DNA of 64,000 nucleotides from Ligula intestinalis. Its lineage: Eukaryota > Platyhelminthes > Cestoda > Diphyllobothriidea > Diphyllobothriidae. The stretch is taken from assembly GCA_036362985.1 (NCBI GenBank), contig JAYGXS010000006.1, positions 17,442,843-17,506,842 of the forward strand, in the 5' to 3' direction. Shown piece by piece: positions 11,027-22,575 of the stretch (positions within the stretch are counted from its first letter, which is position 1; every line of letters starts with the position of its first letter). A program made the translations under genes and the position numbers. The notes under the pieces were generated by a model. The model had not been told where the DNA came from and searched no databases. It was given only the letters and a program-made list of their open reading frames with translations.

Positions 11027-12300
11027 TTACGCCACCCGTAAAACTTCCCCTGTTGGAATTGAATCGTGAGATTTGAGCTTCGGGTACACCTGCAACGGAA
11101 CCGTCTGCGTCGTTTTAGGGCTAGATCGTTTCGAGGCTTTGTGAGGTTGGCTGTCTGCTGGAACTGTGGGTTTCGGCAAGTCAAATGTGTCCAGTAGCAG
11201 TTCCAATGATGCATCTGGGCTTGCTTGTGGTATGTCAGTGCACTCAGTGTGTTTCAATTGATTGGCATGGCGCACCCAAATGTCCCAGCCAACCTGAATC
11301 TCGTAAACAACGTCACCACACTTCCAGTGAACACGTCCAAGCGTCCACTTTTTCTAATTTTTCCTATAGTCTTTTGCAAGCACCATCTGGCCTGGTTGGA
11401 ACAATCGTTGCTTTGCACCATGGTGTCGGTCAAATTGCTATTCCATTGCCGTCGGACGGGCTGAGTCATAAACAACACCAACGGATGTGAGCGGACGGAC
11501 GGCATCAAATGGTGTGCGAAGTTTTCTCTGCATCATAGCTTCTGCAAGGGAGACACCGTTTGGAGTGTAAGGGTTTGGCGTGGCTCGGTAGTTCAGCAGG
11601 AATAGTTCTAGGACTTCTTTCGTCGTCCCCTCCCCTTCTGAATTTTGGAGAGCCCGCTTGAAAGTGTCCACGAACCGCTCGGCCTGTCCAATAGACTGTG
11701 GGTGATATGGTGGCGATTGGACGAGTTTGCAGAACTGATCAAAGGCGACTGATGTAAACTGCCCTCCATTATCGCTCACCAAAATTTCTGGGCAACCAAA
11801 TCTGCTTAACAGTCACCGCAGAGTGAAAATTGTGGCTCCGGCAGTCGTGCATTCCATGAGGATGACTTCCGGCCATTGCTGTATGCGTCAATGGCAATGA
11901 GGAAGTTCTGGCCATTGAGCAGTCCAGCATAATCGATATGGATCCTGGACCATGGGGCTTGTGGAACAGACCATTGCTTTAGTGTGGTCTTTACTGGCAT
12001 CTTTGATGTGAGAGCACATTTGGTGCATTAACGGGCCAGCTGTTCCAGTTGTTGGTCCATGTGAAGCCAATACACATAACTGCGGGCGAGAGCCTTCATG
12101 CGGTTGATGCCAGGATGTTCCAGATGGAACTGCCTCAAGACTCGGGCTTGTTGTTTCTGTGGGACCACAACATGATCATTGAAAAGGATACAATCGTTAA
12201 CCGTGGACAGAAAAGTTCGTCGTTGGTAAAACTGTTGCAATTTTTGCCAGAAATTTGTGCGGGCCACTGGCTGCGGTTGTACGTTATGACTTGTCTCAAC
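11027..12300 (-). pseudogene. Integrase of the minus-strand LTR element
   Basis: The HLEHPGINRMKALARSYVYW block is the HHCC zinc-binding part. Next come WSRIHIDYAGLLNGQNFL (first catalytic Asp) and VSDNGGQFTSVAFDQFC (second Asp), then YHPQSIGQAERFV (the Glu is in QAER). A C-terminal NYRATPNPYTPNGVSLAE and a LFQPGQMVLAKDYR-like tail follow. A shift lies near 11800, a stop replaces one codon near 12028 before the second Cys pair, and another shift lies near 11438-11464. Confidence 0.85.
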
Positions 12301-12890
12301 AGTGGATCCTGTTGGGTGGCGTTGTGGACTTCTTCAAACGTGACAGGGAGTGCATGAATGGAATTTATAAATAGACTGTTGACCTCGGACTCGACCTCGG
12401 ACTCTTTAGTCCGGGAGTTTATTAGGCGTGAGAGTGCATCTACCTGGCCAATTTTTTTGGTAGACTGGTACCGGATGTCGAAGTCGTAGCCTAACAGCAT
12501 GGTTGCCCAGCGCTGAAGGCAATTTGCCGAGTACACAGGAATGACTTTTTTCGAGCCAAAAATAGCAAAAAGAGGCTTGTGGTCAGTGAGAAGGGTGAAA
12601 TGATGTCCATAAAGCATCTTATGAAACTTTTTCACAGCGAAGACGATAGCCAAGTCTTCCTTCTCGATCTGTTCGTAGTTGCGTTCAGCAGACGTTAGGG
12701 ATCTGGCTGCATGACAGAAAGCCTTTTCAGTGTTGTCTGGGAAAACGTGCAAAATCACGGCGCCAATTCCATAGTTGGAGGCGTCCGCTGCAACAACAAT
12801 CTTCAGAGCAGGGTTGAAGTGCGTGGGTAGCAAGTCAGAGCTCAACATCTGTTTCACTCCTTCGAATGCTTGTTGGCACTCTCGCGACTA
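12135..12890 (-). pseudogene. RNase H of the minus-strand LTR element
   Basis: The frame 12135-12857 reads VVAADASNYGIGAVI, FCHAARSLTSAERNYEQIEKE, FTLLTDHKPLFAIF, RWATMLLGYDFDIRY and QVDALSRL, the complete RNase H order with catalytic Asp, Glu and Asp visible. It is separated from RT by a stop near 12888, and the frame continues into the integrase N-terminal zinc region. Confidence 0.88.
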
Positions 12891-13866
12891 GGACCACTCT
12901 ACGTCTTTCTCGAGTAGTTCATTCATTGGATGACGAAGGCAGTGCATGTCCTGGAGGAAAAAGCTGTAGTGACTCAGGAGACCCAAGAAAGCGTGCAAGG
13001 AATTTACGTCCTTTGGTAGAGGCATCAGTTTGATGGCATCAATGTTGTCTGGATCTGGGTGACGACCGTCTTGGTCGATTGTGAAGCCGAAATATTGCAC
13101 AGAAGGCATGAAAAATTGCACTTATCGAGACGTAGACAGAAGCCATATTCTTGAATTCGGCTGAGTACCGTTTCCAGACGTTGCAAGAGTTCATCTGGAT
13201 TTGAACCAGTGACGATGATATCATCCATATAGGCAGCGGATTCGTCGGTACCCGTCAGCATGGTGTCCATGGTTTGCTGGAAGATCGCGGGAGTAGTCTT
13301 AACCCCGAAAGGCAGACAGGTGTACTGGAACAGACCACGATGGGTGTTGATGGTTAGCAGCTCCCGAGAGCCTTCGTCAACCTTGATTTGGAGGTATGCA
13401 TCGGATAGATCCAACTTAGCGAAACAAGTTCCACCATTCAGCTTAGCGTAAATATTCTCCGGCACGGGCAAGGGATACTGATGTGTGTCCAGCGCAGCAT
13501 TGAGACCAGTGGAAAAATCAGCACGAATTCGGACCTTACCGTTGGCTTTCTTGACAGCCACGGTTTGTGCAGCTCATGCAGATTAATTGACTGTTGAAGA
13601 ACACCACCTCGTTGCAGACGATCAAGTTCTTGTTCAACCACAGTAAGTGCGGCATAATGAACTGGTCTTTTGGGTCTGAAAACAGGTTTTGCATTTGGTT
13701 GAAGTTGGAGGGTGACATTTATCTCTTTGCAGCAGCCAAGACCGTCTTGAAAAACTTGCGCAAACTTCGCCTGTAGGGTCGACGTCAGCTTTGCCGCCAG
13801 CTGGGTTGATGTGGCAGGACTAGGCCAAGTTGACTGCACACTATTGCAAATGTGCTGAAGTGGCAA
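12888..13866 (-). pseudogene. Reverse transcriptase of the minus-strand LTR element
   Basis: Frames 13866-13438, 13561-13025 and 13121-12888 join through frameshifts into one RT. Visible blocks: PVFRPKRPVHYAAL, VKKANGKVRIRADFSTGLN, CFAKLDLSDAYLQIKV (first catalytic Asp), YTCLPFGVKTTPAIFQQ, AAYMDDIIVTG (catalytic MDD) and YFGFTIDQDGRHPDP (thumb). Shifts occur near 13560 and 13110. Confidence 0.88.
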
Positions 13867-13919
13867 ATCCAGGAGACCAAGTTTTTTGATCCAGTCGAGG
13901 CCGATTAAATAAAGCTTTG

Positions 13920-14420
13920 GGCGGTCGGTAAGATAGCATGTTCTCTTGAATCAAGTGCTCTTAAAGGAAACGTAACATTCAAGCTCACCAGTGAGCTGGA
14001 GGAACCCACCAGAAACGTTCCTAGCCCTTTTGTCCGATATGATCAGCGGGGGCTGTCCAATTATCCGCCAAGTGCGTTTGGAGATCAGGCTGATGTCTGA
14101 AGCTATGTCAAGCTGAAGGCGTACAGGTTTACCATTGATAGCAACCGTAAGGTACTTCCTCTGTGCCTTGAATTCAGTCTTGAATGTGGCTAGGATTGAG
14201 TTTGACTTTGGACCAGAGTACGATGAAAGGCGTTTGGAATTTCTCGTCGTACTGTCGCCTGCCCTGGATTTGGGGAGTAGGCTCGCCCAACAATGGTCTT
14301 CCTTATGACCTTGTTTGTGGCATTTCTGACAAACGTGCGTCTTAAATGGACAGAAGCAAATAAAATGCAATTCACCACAGTGCCAGCATAATAATAATTT
14401 GTATATTTAAGGCCCAAGGG
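13920..14420 (-). pseudogene. Zinc knuckle and aspartic protease
   Basis: A Cys-rich stretch CQKCHKQGHKEDHCW is a CCHC zinc knuckle, preceded by a second partial knuckle. About 100 residues later LQLDIASDISLISKRTW is the protease active-site region. Mag/K02A2.6-type elements usually have DTASD there, so a Thr to Ile change would disable it. The region is split across two frames. Confidence 0.75.
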
Positions 14421-15342
14421 GTCCTGTCGTTAGATGTTAATGGGAACTTTCTGGGTGTGGGGCCTTGGGACTTTTGTGTAGACATTGACTTCGTGCGGGT
14501 CACAGCCAAAACGCTGGTGGCGGCAACCGAGGATCTGGGTTGCTCCACGATGGCAGATTCATGCTGGAGATTATTGAGCCGCTGACACTCAGCATTCAAT
14601 GTTTGCAGGGTTGACGTTGGCTCCTGTTCAATCTTGGAGAGCAGACGGGTTCTGACTTCATCATCTCGAGGTGACTGTAGGGTGCTCACAAAGATGAGGC
14701 ACTTGAATTGATAATAGGTCAACTCTCGGAGCTTGAACCGTTCACACTAGCGGTTGACAGTACTGGCGAGCGTTAGAAAATCGTTCATCTCATTTTTCAC
14801 CAGTTTGAGACACTGGTAACGAATACTGAACTGGGAAAACTTCTCGCTGAAAGTCTCTGACAGTCGCTGGACGGTTTCATTCAAAATCAAGTCACGAGGG
14901 TGTTTTGACAGAATGATAGCCGCGGACCGCTCGTGTTCTCTGGTGCCAAGTTTACGTAAAAGCAGGTGCACCTTCCATGCCTCGTCAGCCTTGGCGAAGT
15001 AAACGCGGTATATGTCTTCCCAACGCTTGAACCAAGCGTCGAAGGTCACGCCGGAGTCGGGCCATAAATGAACTCTGTGATAGCAGCAGCAGTGGCGTCC
15101 GCTGATGTGGACTGTTTTGCGGAGGGATCTGGATCAGAAAGATGCAAGCTGACTTTTCGCATCATGGACTCCATCATTTTCATGTGAGCATCCTCAAACT
15201 GAGCTTGTTGCTGCTTCAAGATGAACTGTAGTTGTTCCGCGGAAATGGGCACAGCGAATCCGGGTCTGCGTCGCCAAATGTTAGAACGGTGGCCAAAAAG
15301 CTGTGATATTTCCCTCTGACTAACGCTTCGTGTGAGCCCCAA
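14400..15342 (-). pseudogene. Gag of the minus-strand LTR element
   Basis: Three frames in series: 15342-15046, 15049-14747 and 14722-14372. Blocks typical of Mag/K02A2.6 gag are visible: TFDAWFKRWEDIYRVYF, VHLLLRKLGTREHERS, LSKHPRDLILNETVQ, FSIRYQCLKL, YYQFKCLIFV and RTRLLSKIEQEPTSTLQTL. A stop replaces one residue near 14745 and a frame change occurs near 15046. The start is poorly defined and lies close to the 5' LTR. Confidence 0.8.
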
Positions 15343-15495
15343 AGGAAGAACACATGAAGAGTAGGTAGAAATCAGAAGTCTTGGAAAAACCTAGTACAGC
15401 ATACTTTCAGCAAGCAAATGCATATGCACAAGGTTGGACCAATAAGATGCTGGTCACCAGCAAGTCACGACTTAATTGGCTGAAGTAAGAAGACA
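15279..15495 (-). repeat. 5' LTR
   Basis: Direct repeat partner of 10546-10758, 217 versus 213 bases. It ends CCGTTCTAACA on the minus strand and is followed at once by TTTGGCGACGCAGACCCG, the probable primer-binding region. Confidence 0.85.
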
Positions 15496-16613
15496 CTTAT
15501 GCCAAGTAAGCGTAGTGAGCTCGAAAGCAAACTGCCACCCATTACCTTCATGTAAATGTGTGATTAGTTGATTGCGGTGAGCTTTCGAAAAACAAAGGGA
15601 TGCACACTGGCAAGGAGTTCCCCAGAGGAATCAGCGGCAGCAACAATGTCGCCGACACCAACAACACCATGAGACAAATCTACCCTAATTTGAAATTAAA
15701 CGTAACGGCGTAGTCATGGGTAAAATGTATCAGAGCCATAGTTAAGCTGCAGCCACCAAAAACAGGGGAAAAATATCGATCATCCCAAAGCGGCAATCGG
15801 AACTGCGTGCCGAAAGTTCCGACGACTGAAAGTGGACTTATGTCTCTAAAGCGTCCGTTACACAATACACCTCTAGCATATAGCAATTACTTCTTCCAAG
15901 ATAACAAAATATCTTTTAAGTGAGTTGACGCTTTATTTATAAACACCGTGATCCAACTCATTCTGAACGGGCGCAACTGTTTGTTAAGGAGAATTTGAGT
16001 AACTGGGGTTACTTTCCGTATGTTTGCCCAAAAATGTGTCTATCACAGACAAATGATATTGTACACAAGGGTTTTTTCAACACTGACAATTTTAATTTCA
16101 CATATTCGGCCACGGACATCAGTCACAGTGCGTGGAAGCAGATGGCGTAGCAAAATGCTACAGAGGCTCCTCCACTGAAACTACATATTGGCACTATCTA
16201 TATTTTAGCAGAACGTGTTTAACTTGTATCAGAAGTGCCGCATAATTTAAATCTTGTTTTTCTACTCGTTCGCACGACAGGTCAGCCGCAAGCAATGGAA
16301 GGTTGGCAGGCAGTAACGGGATGAGTTAGTAGGGTGCACGAATGACGGATTGACCTGCAGATCAAAAAGCTTTGGGAGAGGATAGAATTGAACGCAGTGT
16401 GGAAATTTGAGGCCAACGAGAGCTAGGACAGCAGCCGCATGAAATCGATCGCAACCTAACCTAACCTTGAACGCGGTTTGTTCAAATTCGAAGATAAGTG
16501 AAGCTTTATATAAATTGATTTATATAAGAGAAGAAACGACTCAAAGTCTTTGGTTTTCTTAAATAGAATATCAGTAAGTAACAGTTGACTATATTAGCCA
16601 AAATCTGCTACCA
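15496..16613. other. No gene seen
   Basis: No continuation of the interrupted Gypsy element could be recognised past the LTR. A GTGAGCTTTCGAA phrase near 15576 recurs near 26469, so part is dispersed repeat. No supported exon. Confidence 0.45.
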
Positions 16614-16713
16614 NNNNNNNNNNNNNNNNNNNNNNNNNNNNNNNNNNNNNNNNNNNNNNNNNNNNNNNNNNNNNNNNNNNNNNNNNNNNNNNNNNNNNNN
16701 NNNNNNNNNNNNN
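16614..16713. other. Assembly gap of 100 N
   Basis: Exactly 100 N, the usual placeholder for a gap of unknown size between contigs. It lies about 65 bases before the recognisable 5' end of the LINE at 16780, so the true 5' flank of that LINE is not known and the order across the gap is scaffold inference. Confidence 0.99.
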
Positions 16714-16857
16714 AGATATTGTCCTCTGTTTCATTGAACGCTGTACAAATCATTTGTTTTGTACTTCTAGTATTTTATAGTTTATTTTTCAAAAACACAC
16801 TACTTGGACATATATTTAGCATTCAAAATCCTTTACAGGAAAATTTTATTAGAAACA

Positions 16858-17949
16858 ATGACCGACGCGAAAGTTGTTGTGGATCAAATCGATCTGTCAG
16901 CCCTCTTAAATTTAACAAACTTAATTGAAAAGTATGAACCTGTATTTAAGATTCTTAATTCACTTCTGGACTCCAATTCATTTGAAAGCAACCTCACGAA
17001 TTTACCTCAGATTGAATCTGTAGTGCATTTCGTATCAACAGAAGTTTCAGATAGATCAAAACGTAGCTGTAATATAATCTTCCGCAACTTTCCTCAAACG
17101 AGTAATCCAATGGTAGCAATACAAAGCGTTTTTCAACAATGTGGGATAAGTATAGGCATAGTGTCTATCAAAAGACTAAATTCGCGAAGTAAAAACAAAC
17201 CGATTTTGCTCATATGTTCTTCCCACGCCGAAGCTCCAATGCTACTACAAAACTCTGAAATAAATAAGAGTTTCCGGAGTTTTAAAGCATATGTAGGCCC
17301 TGACTTGACCCCAATGCAGCGCAGACAAGTTTTTCACAAAGACAAAGGGCGTAAACAAAGTCAGCCGCATATAGTCGTAGAGGACGGAAACACTCCACAA
17401 AATGCTACTTCAGAGGAACAATTAACGAGTTCCTCCTCATCTGGGAAGGAAAACGAAAACTATCAACGTAGCATCAGCTTAGATGACTTGAGAGCGACTT
17501 CTTCATATTATAATAATGACAAACCGAAAGCAAATAATAAACCTGCCGAAGCAATTAAGGGAAAGAATAAGGTCCAAACAAAAAGACCCCGAAATAGTAC
17601 AACCCCATTAGACATGACCAACACTTATCCTGAATCTAATCAAGATACACTGATAAATAACAACACACGTCTAAACATGTCCATAAATAGCAATACCAGT
17701 CCTAACTCAACGAACCAAAGTAGTAAACCAGTGTTAGATTATCTCCCCCGAGCAACCCAGAATAGACCACCAGTCCCAAACAGAATTTCATATCAAAACG
17801 AATATCCGTATTTAAATGCACACCCTAAAATGACACCTAACCCCTTCTCTCAACCCATGTATCCTAGCCCATACACAAGACGACCACCGCACACCCAACC
17901 CTTTCAATATAACACACACAATCAAATCCCACCTCGCACAACACCATAA
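16858..17949 (+). pseudogene. LINE ORF1 protein, premature stop
   Basis: The ATG at 16858 is chosen because the right-hand copy also starts here (MTDAKV) and codons upstream are not conserved. The N-terminal part is followed by an NIIFRNFPQT beta-strand motif and SIKRLNSRSKNKPI, which resembles the RRM-like part of LINE ORF1 proteins, then DLTPMQRRQVF and a long Asn/Ser/Pro-rich tail. The stop at 17947 is TAA where the inverted copy has TAC, so the native ORF1 continued about 50 codons further. Role: RNA-binding chaperone of the LINE particle. Confidence 0.75.
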
Positions 17950-18125
17950 CCTCCGATAGTTACACAATGCCATCGAATTCCACCACTCTCATCACCAATT
18001 TTTCCCAATAATGCACAATTCGCCACAAATAGTCCAACACCACCATATTATCCACCAATCACACAATTTCCGCACATGAGCCCTCAACACAATCAACCAA
18101 GTAATAGGAATCCATTTTTTCACAA

Positions 18126-19240
18126 CAGATTCCAGCTTTTGTATCCGACACCATAAGTGTTGCTCTTATTAATGCTAGATCGATAGTAAACAAAGTTCCA
18201 CGACTTAGGACTTTTATTGACACACACAATCCCGATTTAGTCTTTTTAACAGAAACATGGGTAAACGAATCAACCTCCAATGCTTCACTTTTTATAGCAA
18301 ACTACACCTTCTATAGACAGGACCGTGCGAATAAACGAGGAGGAGGTTGTATGATCTACATTAGATCTACCATAGAACAGAGTGGCTTTGAGGTTCTTCA
18401 GGAGACGTTCAATGGCGAAGCATGCTTCGCTATAATAACATCCAAGACCCTTAAAAGCATTCTAATTGGATGTTTGTACACCCCTCCGGAATATAGTAAT
18501 GATGACACTGGTCTTACAAATCTACTAGATATTCTATCGAATATCCAAACCGACTATAAGATAATTGCAGGAGACTTAAACCGTCCAGAAATAAACTGGA
18601 CAGAACTATCAGCCCCATCCAGACATGATGAATTATTATCATCAATTGTGTTTCATAACTGGACGCAAATAATAAGCAAACCAACCAGGGGAAACAATAT
18701 ACTCGATGTTATTCTCACCAATGATATCTGGCCCTTATATACGCACTACGACAGCTTAACCTTTGATAGTGATCATAAGACAATAATAGCAGTGCTCCCT
18801 CTTAACATTAAAATAAGACCCGATCCTAGTTACACTTCTATAAACCCCAAAAATCTTGACATTGAATCTATGAATAACTACATTAGGTCATTGGATTGGA
18901 GCTCTTTCCTCTTAATAGCATCCTCTCTAGAAGCTGTAAACATATTATATGCCACCCTTAATTTAATTCGAGATACCCTAATTGACGAGAGATCCCCATG
19001 TAAGAAATCACTAATCCCAAACTTCCTTTCCAAACGGCTAAAAAACTTAAAAAACAACTCCACGACCCATGTATTAGTTATCTATCTACGCTCAGACGCA
19101 TTACAGAGATTCACGAGTTAGCCCAGAACATTGAAACAAATAAGACGATAGCAGCAGAACATCGGGCAATCGAGTCCCCAGAAGGTACAGCCCAAATCTT
19201 CAGGAAACAAATAAATAATCATCAAAAACAAGGCCCCCAA
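18126..19240 (+). pseudogene. LINE ORF2: endonuclease domain
   Basis: Open from about 18126 to 19121. VALINARSIVNKV (Asn), DLVFLTETWVNE (Glu), GGGCMIYIR, IIAGDLNRPEINW, LDVILTND and SDHKTI give a full APE-type endonuclease with its terminal SDH. The frame breaks near 19110; the linker (RKQINNHQKQG) continues to 19243 in another frame. Confidence 0.82.
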
Positions 19241-19243
19241 ATC

Positions 19244-20849
19244 ATGCTTGATGACCAAGGAAAAGTAATAATAAATGACAACCAAATAGCAAATCTTTTC
19301 AACGAGTATTTCTCAACCAACTATTCAGTCGAGGAAGAACCAATCCCCCAACCAACAGAAATGACGGCACTAGTATTAAAAGAGATATTGTTTAACGAAG
19401 AAGCTGTAGAGAAAGCTATCCGCCAACTGTCCAATTCCACATCATATGGAACGGATAGAATCCCTCCTTGCATACTGAGGCATATGACATATGCCCCAAT
19501 ACTTCTGTCTAACCTTTTCTCGTTACTGCAGTCAAATGGTACTTATCCAGAAATCTGGAAAAAATCATGTATCACCCCAATTTACAAAAACGGAAATCGG
19601 TCCAATGCCCAAAATTATCGTGGTGTTCACCGAACATCGGTTTTAGCAAAAAGCTTAGAAAAAAATTTATAACCAAATGTTAGACCATCTGACGAATGTA
19701 AATCTCATACCCCCCTCTCAACATGCCTTTTTACCTATAAAGTCATGTCAGTCCTGCCATCTCACTTTCTTGGAATTCGTCTCCAGAAATCGAGACGATG
19801 GGAATACGGTAGCTACAATTTACTTTGATCTAAAAAAAGCCTTTGACAAAGTTCCCCATAAAAGACTGATCGTGAAGCTAGTGAGTCACGGGATTCGGCC
19901 CCCCCTCCTTGATTTCCTCAAATCCTATCTTCAAAACCGATTTCAAGTAGTACAACTTCGAAATATAGTATCAGAACCAGCTCATATAAGCAGTGGTGTT
20001 TTTCAAGGCACTATCCTAGGTCCCCTCTTATTTCTCATTTACATTCATGAGTTATCCACGATATCAACATCTGCTAAAACATTTTTATATGCAGATGACT
20101 TAAAACTCGCATATGCCTATAACAAAAATTCGATAAGTAGTGTGCATAGAACAATTGAATTAGACCTTCAAAAACTAAACGACTGGAGTGTTCAGTGGCA
20201 AATGCCGTTTTCACCAACAAAATGTCATCTCATGATTTTTGGACCACTAAAACTTCCCCCCATAATGTTTAGTGGTCAAGAAATAAAAGAGCTAACATCT
20301 TTAAAAGATTTAGGTCTTAGCTATTCTAATACTCTTGACTTATCCCCACATGTTAAACAAATCGCACCAAAAGCCAATCGACTATGTGGCTTCATAAGTA
20401 AAAATTTCACATTAATTACACTTAAGACTAAACTTTACAAAATGTACGTTTTACCTATTCTAGATTACTGCTCAATATTTTTCGGTACCATGTCATCAGA
20501 TGACAGACAGAAACTAGAAAAAATCCAGCGAAGGTTTACCAGAGGTCTGTGTAAACACGATGACGCCCGAGACTCCTATTCAATAATGTACAATAGATAT
20601 GGTCTTAAACCCCTCTGGCAAAGGCGACTCCAAAATGGTTTAACTTTCCTATTTAAAGTGACACATAATCAGAACATCCTTAGCAATAATATGTTGACAA
20701 ATCAAAACGGTTCCCGTTCCACTAGAAACAACCAGCATTCAATTCATAACGCTAAAGCTAGGACGGCCCAGCGATCAAATTTCTACACCATAAGATATGC
20801 GATCATATGGAATGCCCTACCCAACGATATTCGCAAAAGCCACAGTTAA
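19244..20849 (+). pseudogene. LINE ORF2: reverse transcriptase domain
   Basis: Two frames (19244-19672 and 19677-20849) abut across a run of A near 19660, where a one-base slip breaks an otherwise complete RT. Blocks: SYGTDRIPPCILRH, ITPIYKNGNR, QHAFLPIKSCQS, IYFDLKKAFDKVPHKRL, GVFQGTILGPLLFLIYIHE, FLYADDLKLAY (intact YADD), SPTKCHLMIFG and YKMYVLPILDYCS. The stop near 20848 cuts off a conserved tail (AEFRRK) seen in the inverted copy. Confidence 0.87.
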
Positions 20850-21487
20850 GCCGAATTTAGAAGAAAGACCAAGCAGTTCTTCTCAAATGACATGACGCAT
20901 ATATTTCTGAATAAAATAGGACACTGCTAACCAGTTCTTTGACGTCCAATTCGGACCAAAAGGGATCTAACGGTCCAGGAGAGTTCCCGAAAATTTTGGA
21001 GAAAACTGGCAAATGCTGGAAGCTTTCCAGTCGACGGTTTCCAACGCTGATAAAATCAAAGCTTCAGCAAAATTGTGCCTTGCCTCCTTTTCCAATCCTT
21101 AAAAATAAAAAACAAAAACTAAGAACAATTTACCTATTCCAATATTCCTCTACTAATATCTAAATGTTTATAAAAAATTATTATGAAAGAAAATAATTTT
21201 CTCTTCAATTATACTAAAATATATATTGTTTCCGTTTATAATGTATCAGAAATATCAATACTTATGATGTAAATCTCAATCTCACTTAGATATTCGACAA
21301 ACGAAAGGCCAAATGTCTTCTGCCGATGCACTTGAATGACGATGGTGCTTCGCAGCTGCCTCGACCCACCTTAGACATCTGCAACGTCCCATCTAATTAG
21401 CAAACTTTTGCCACTGGACAACGATTGTAATCTCCGTATCGAGCAGACCCATGCATACGGTAGATGCCATATCATCAGCTGATTATT

Positions 21488-22241
21488 TGTAATGCTCCTA
21501 TGGTGTCGAGGTTGTGGGATAGCCGGTATACACTGCGTAACGTCAAATGCCAGTGGTAAGTACGGTCTAAGGCAGGTCTGAACGGAACTGTCAAGTATAC
21601 CGGCTATCCCTCAGCCTCGACACCACAGGAGCATTACAGGTGTGTTACGATCCCAGGAAACTGAATGGGTTTGTTCGACTGAGGTGCGACTTGTTTACGC
21701 GCGAACCTGGGATGACGATGTGAAGCTCGTGAGTGAGTGAAAATGACCGGTGTCCCTTCCTTTCAACTGCCGACCCTTCCCGCAGTCCCAGAATTAGCTT
21801 TATAAGGCATTCTATACAGGCTCTCCTGTTTCATACTGGCTCTCATCGTGCCTCCCCACAACTGGCTAAAACTATGCCCATCCAACGACTCCGGCTTCCA
21901 ATCCTCTACCTGCAGTTGCAACGTGCTCTGTGCTCCCCACCGGTTATGTAGCTTGTTTGACAGTAACACTCTCTATCCAGACGCCGTAACTTGTCTGCAT
22001 GTACACCCCTTTTCCCCTAGATATTCTTCACTTATTGCTCTTAGTACATGCTTAACCTTCTTCACAGGCTTACCGTCTTCTATCGTATGCATGCGTTCTG
22101 ACGACTTTGACAGTTCCGTTCAGACCTGCCTTAGACCGTACTTACCACCGGCATTCGACGTTACGCAGTGTATACCGGCTATCCCTCAGCCTTGACCCCA
22201 CAGGAGCATTACAAAATGGTGACAGTGGTGGGATCGTTACA
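21488..22241. repeat. Nested, partly inverted LTR array
   Basis: 21488-21594 is the first ~107 bases of an LTR in minus orientation (TGTAATGCTCC...). 21595-21638 is the end of the same LTR in plus orientation. 21643-22213 is a full 571-base LTR in plus orientation, and 22230-22241 (GGGATCGTTACA) is the far end of the minus-oriented LTR. So a plus-oriented LTR with leftovers sits inside a minus-oriented one. The AAATGGTGACAGTGGTGG right after 22213 looks like a primer-binding site. Confidence 0.7.
21643..22213 (+). repeat. Full LTR, 571 bp
   Basis: Begins TGTTACGATCCCAGG and ends GGAGCATTACA. It is the same length as, and collinear with, 51321-51891, with differences scattered along it. No associated gag or pol of this family was found in the window. 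Confidence 0.8.
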
Positions 22242-22575
22242 TTTTTCACCTTCAAACTGACCGCGGCTAAGTATACCTCAGTTAAAGGACATTACAGTTT
22301 TTCCAGATCCCAAGTATTCTTACTATAAAACCTTAACACCCACAATGTATAGCTATTTTATTTCATGTTTTCCTCGATTTGTTCCCTAGAAGTCAGGTTT
22401 TTTTCACTTAAAACAAACTCCTTATTTCGCACACTATTGACCTAGCAAAAGACCAAAACAAATACAATAGTCACTGCGAAAGAAGGGGTTTGGGTTAGGT
22501 TTTTTCCTGCCTTCCGGGGTTTTTTGACGGCGCCAAAGATGTGCTTTACAAATAAACCTTATTAAATGTGAATCA
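22242..22575 (+). repeat. LINE-tail repeat, inverted partner at 51.0-51.3 kb
   Basis: Matches the reverse complement of about 51000-51318: CAAACTGACCGCGGCTAA, CTCAGTTAAA, AAAACAAACTCCTTATTTC, GGCGCC and a final AATAAACCTTATT. A third, more distant copy lies near 27950-28190. The tail suggests the 3' end of a LINE related to the one at 28416-29489. Confidence 0.6.

Larger units (their letters stand above)
10546..15495 (-). mobile_element. Ty3/Gypsy LTR retrotransposon, Mag/K02A2.6-like
   Basis: A 4.95-kb element bounded by two direct repeats (10546-10758 and 15279-15495). Read on the minus strand it has LTR, a TTTGGCGACGCAG sequence right after the LTR as a likely primer-binding site, gag, zinc knuckle, protease, RT, RNase H, integrase, LTR. 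Several frameshifts and stops show it is dead. It inserted just after AIVY of the older Gypsy element. The flanks (TTTAC left, CTTAT right) do not form a clean target duplication. Confidence 0.88.
16780..21290 (+). mobile_element. Two-ORF CR1-like LINE, left copy
   Basis: The element has ORF1 (16858-17949), endonuclease and reverse transcriptase in order. Its homologue lies inverted at 52090-56600, and similarity continues past the coding part to a GATATTCGAC block at 21290, so the 3' untranslated part is included. Only a few breaks exist: one premature stop in ORF1, frameshifts near 19110 and 19665, and a stop near 20848. The catalytic YADD is intact, so this is the better preserved copy. 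Confidence 0.88.
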
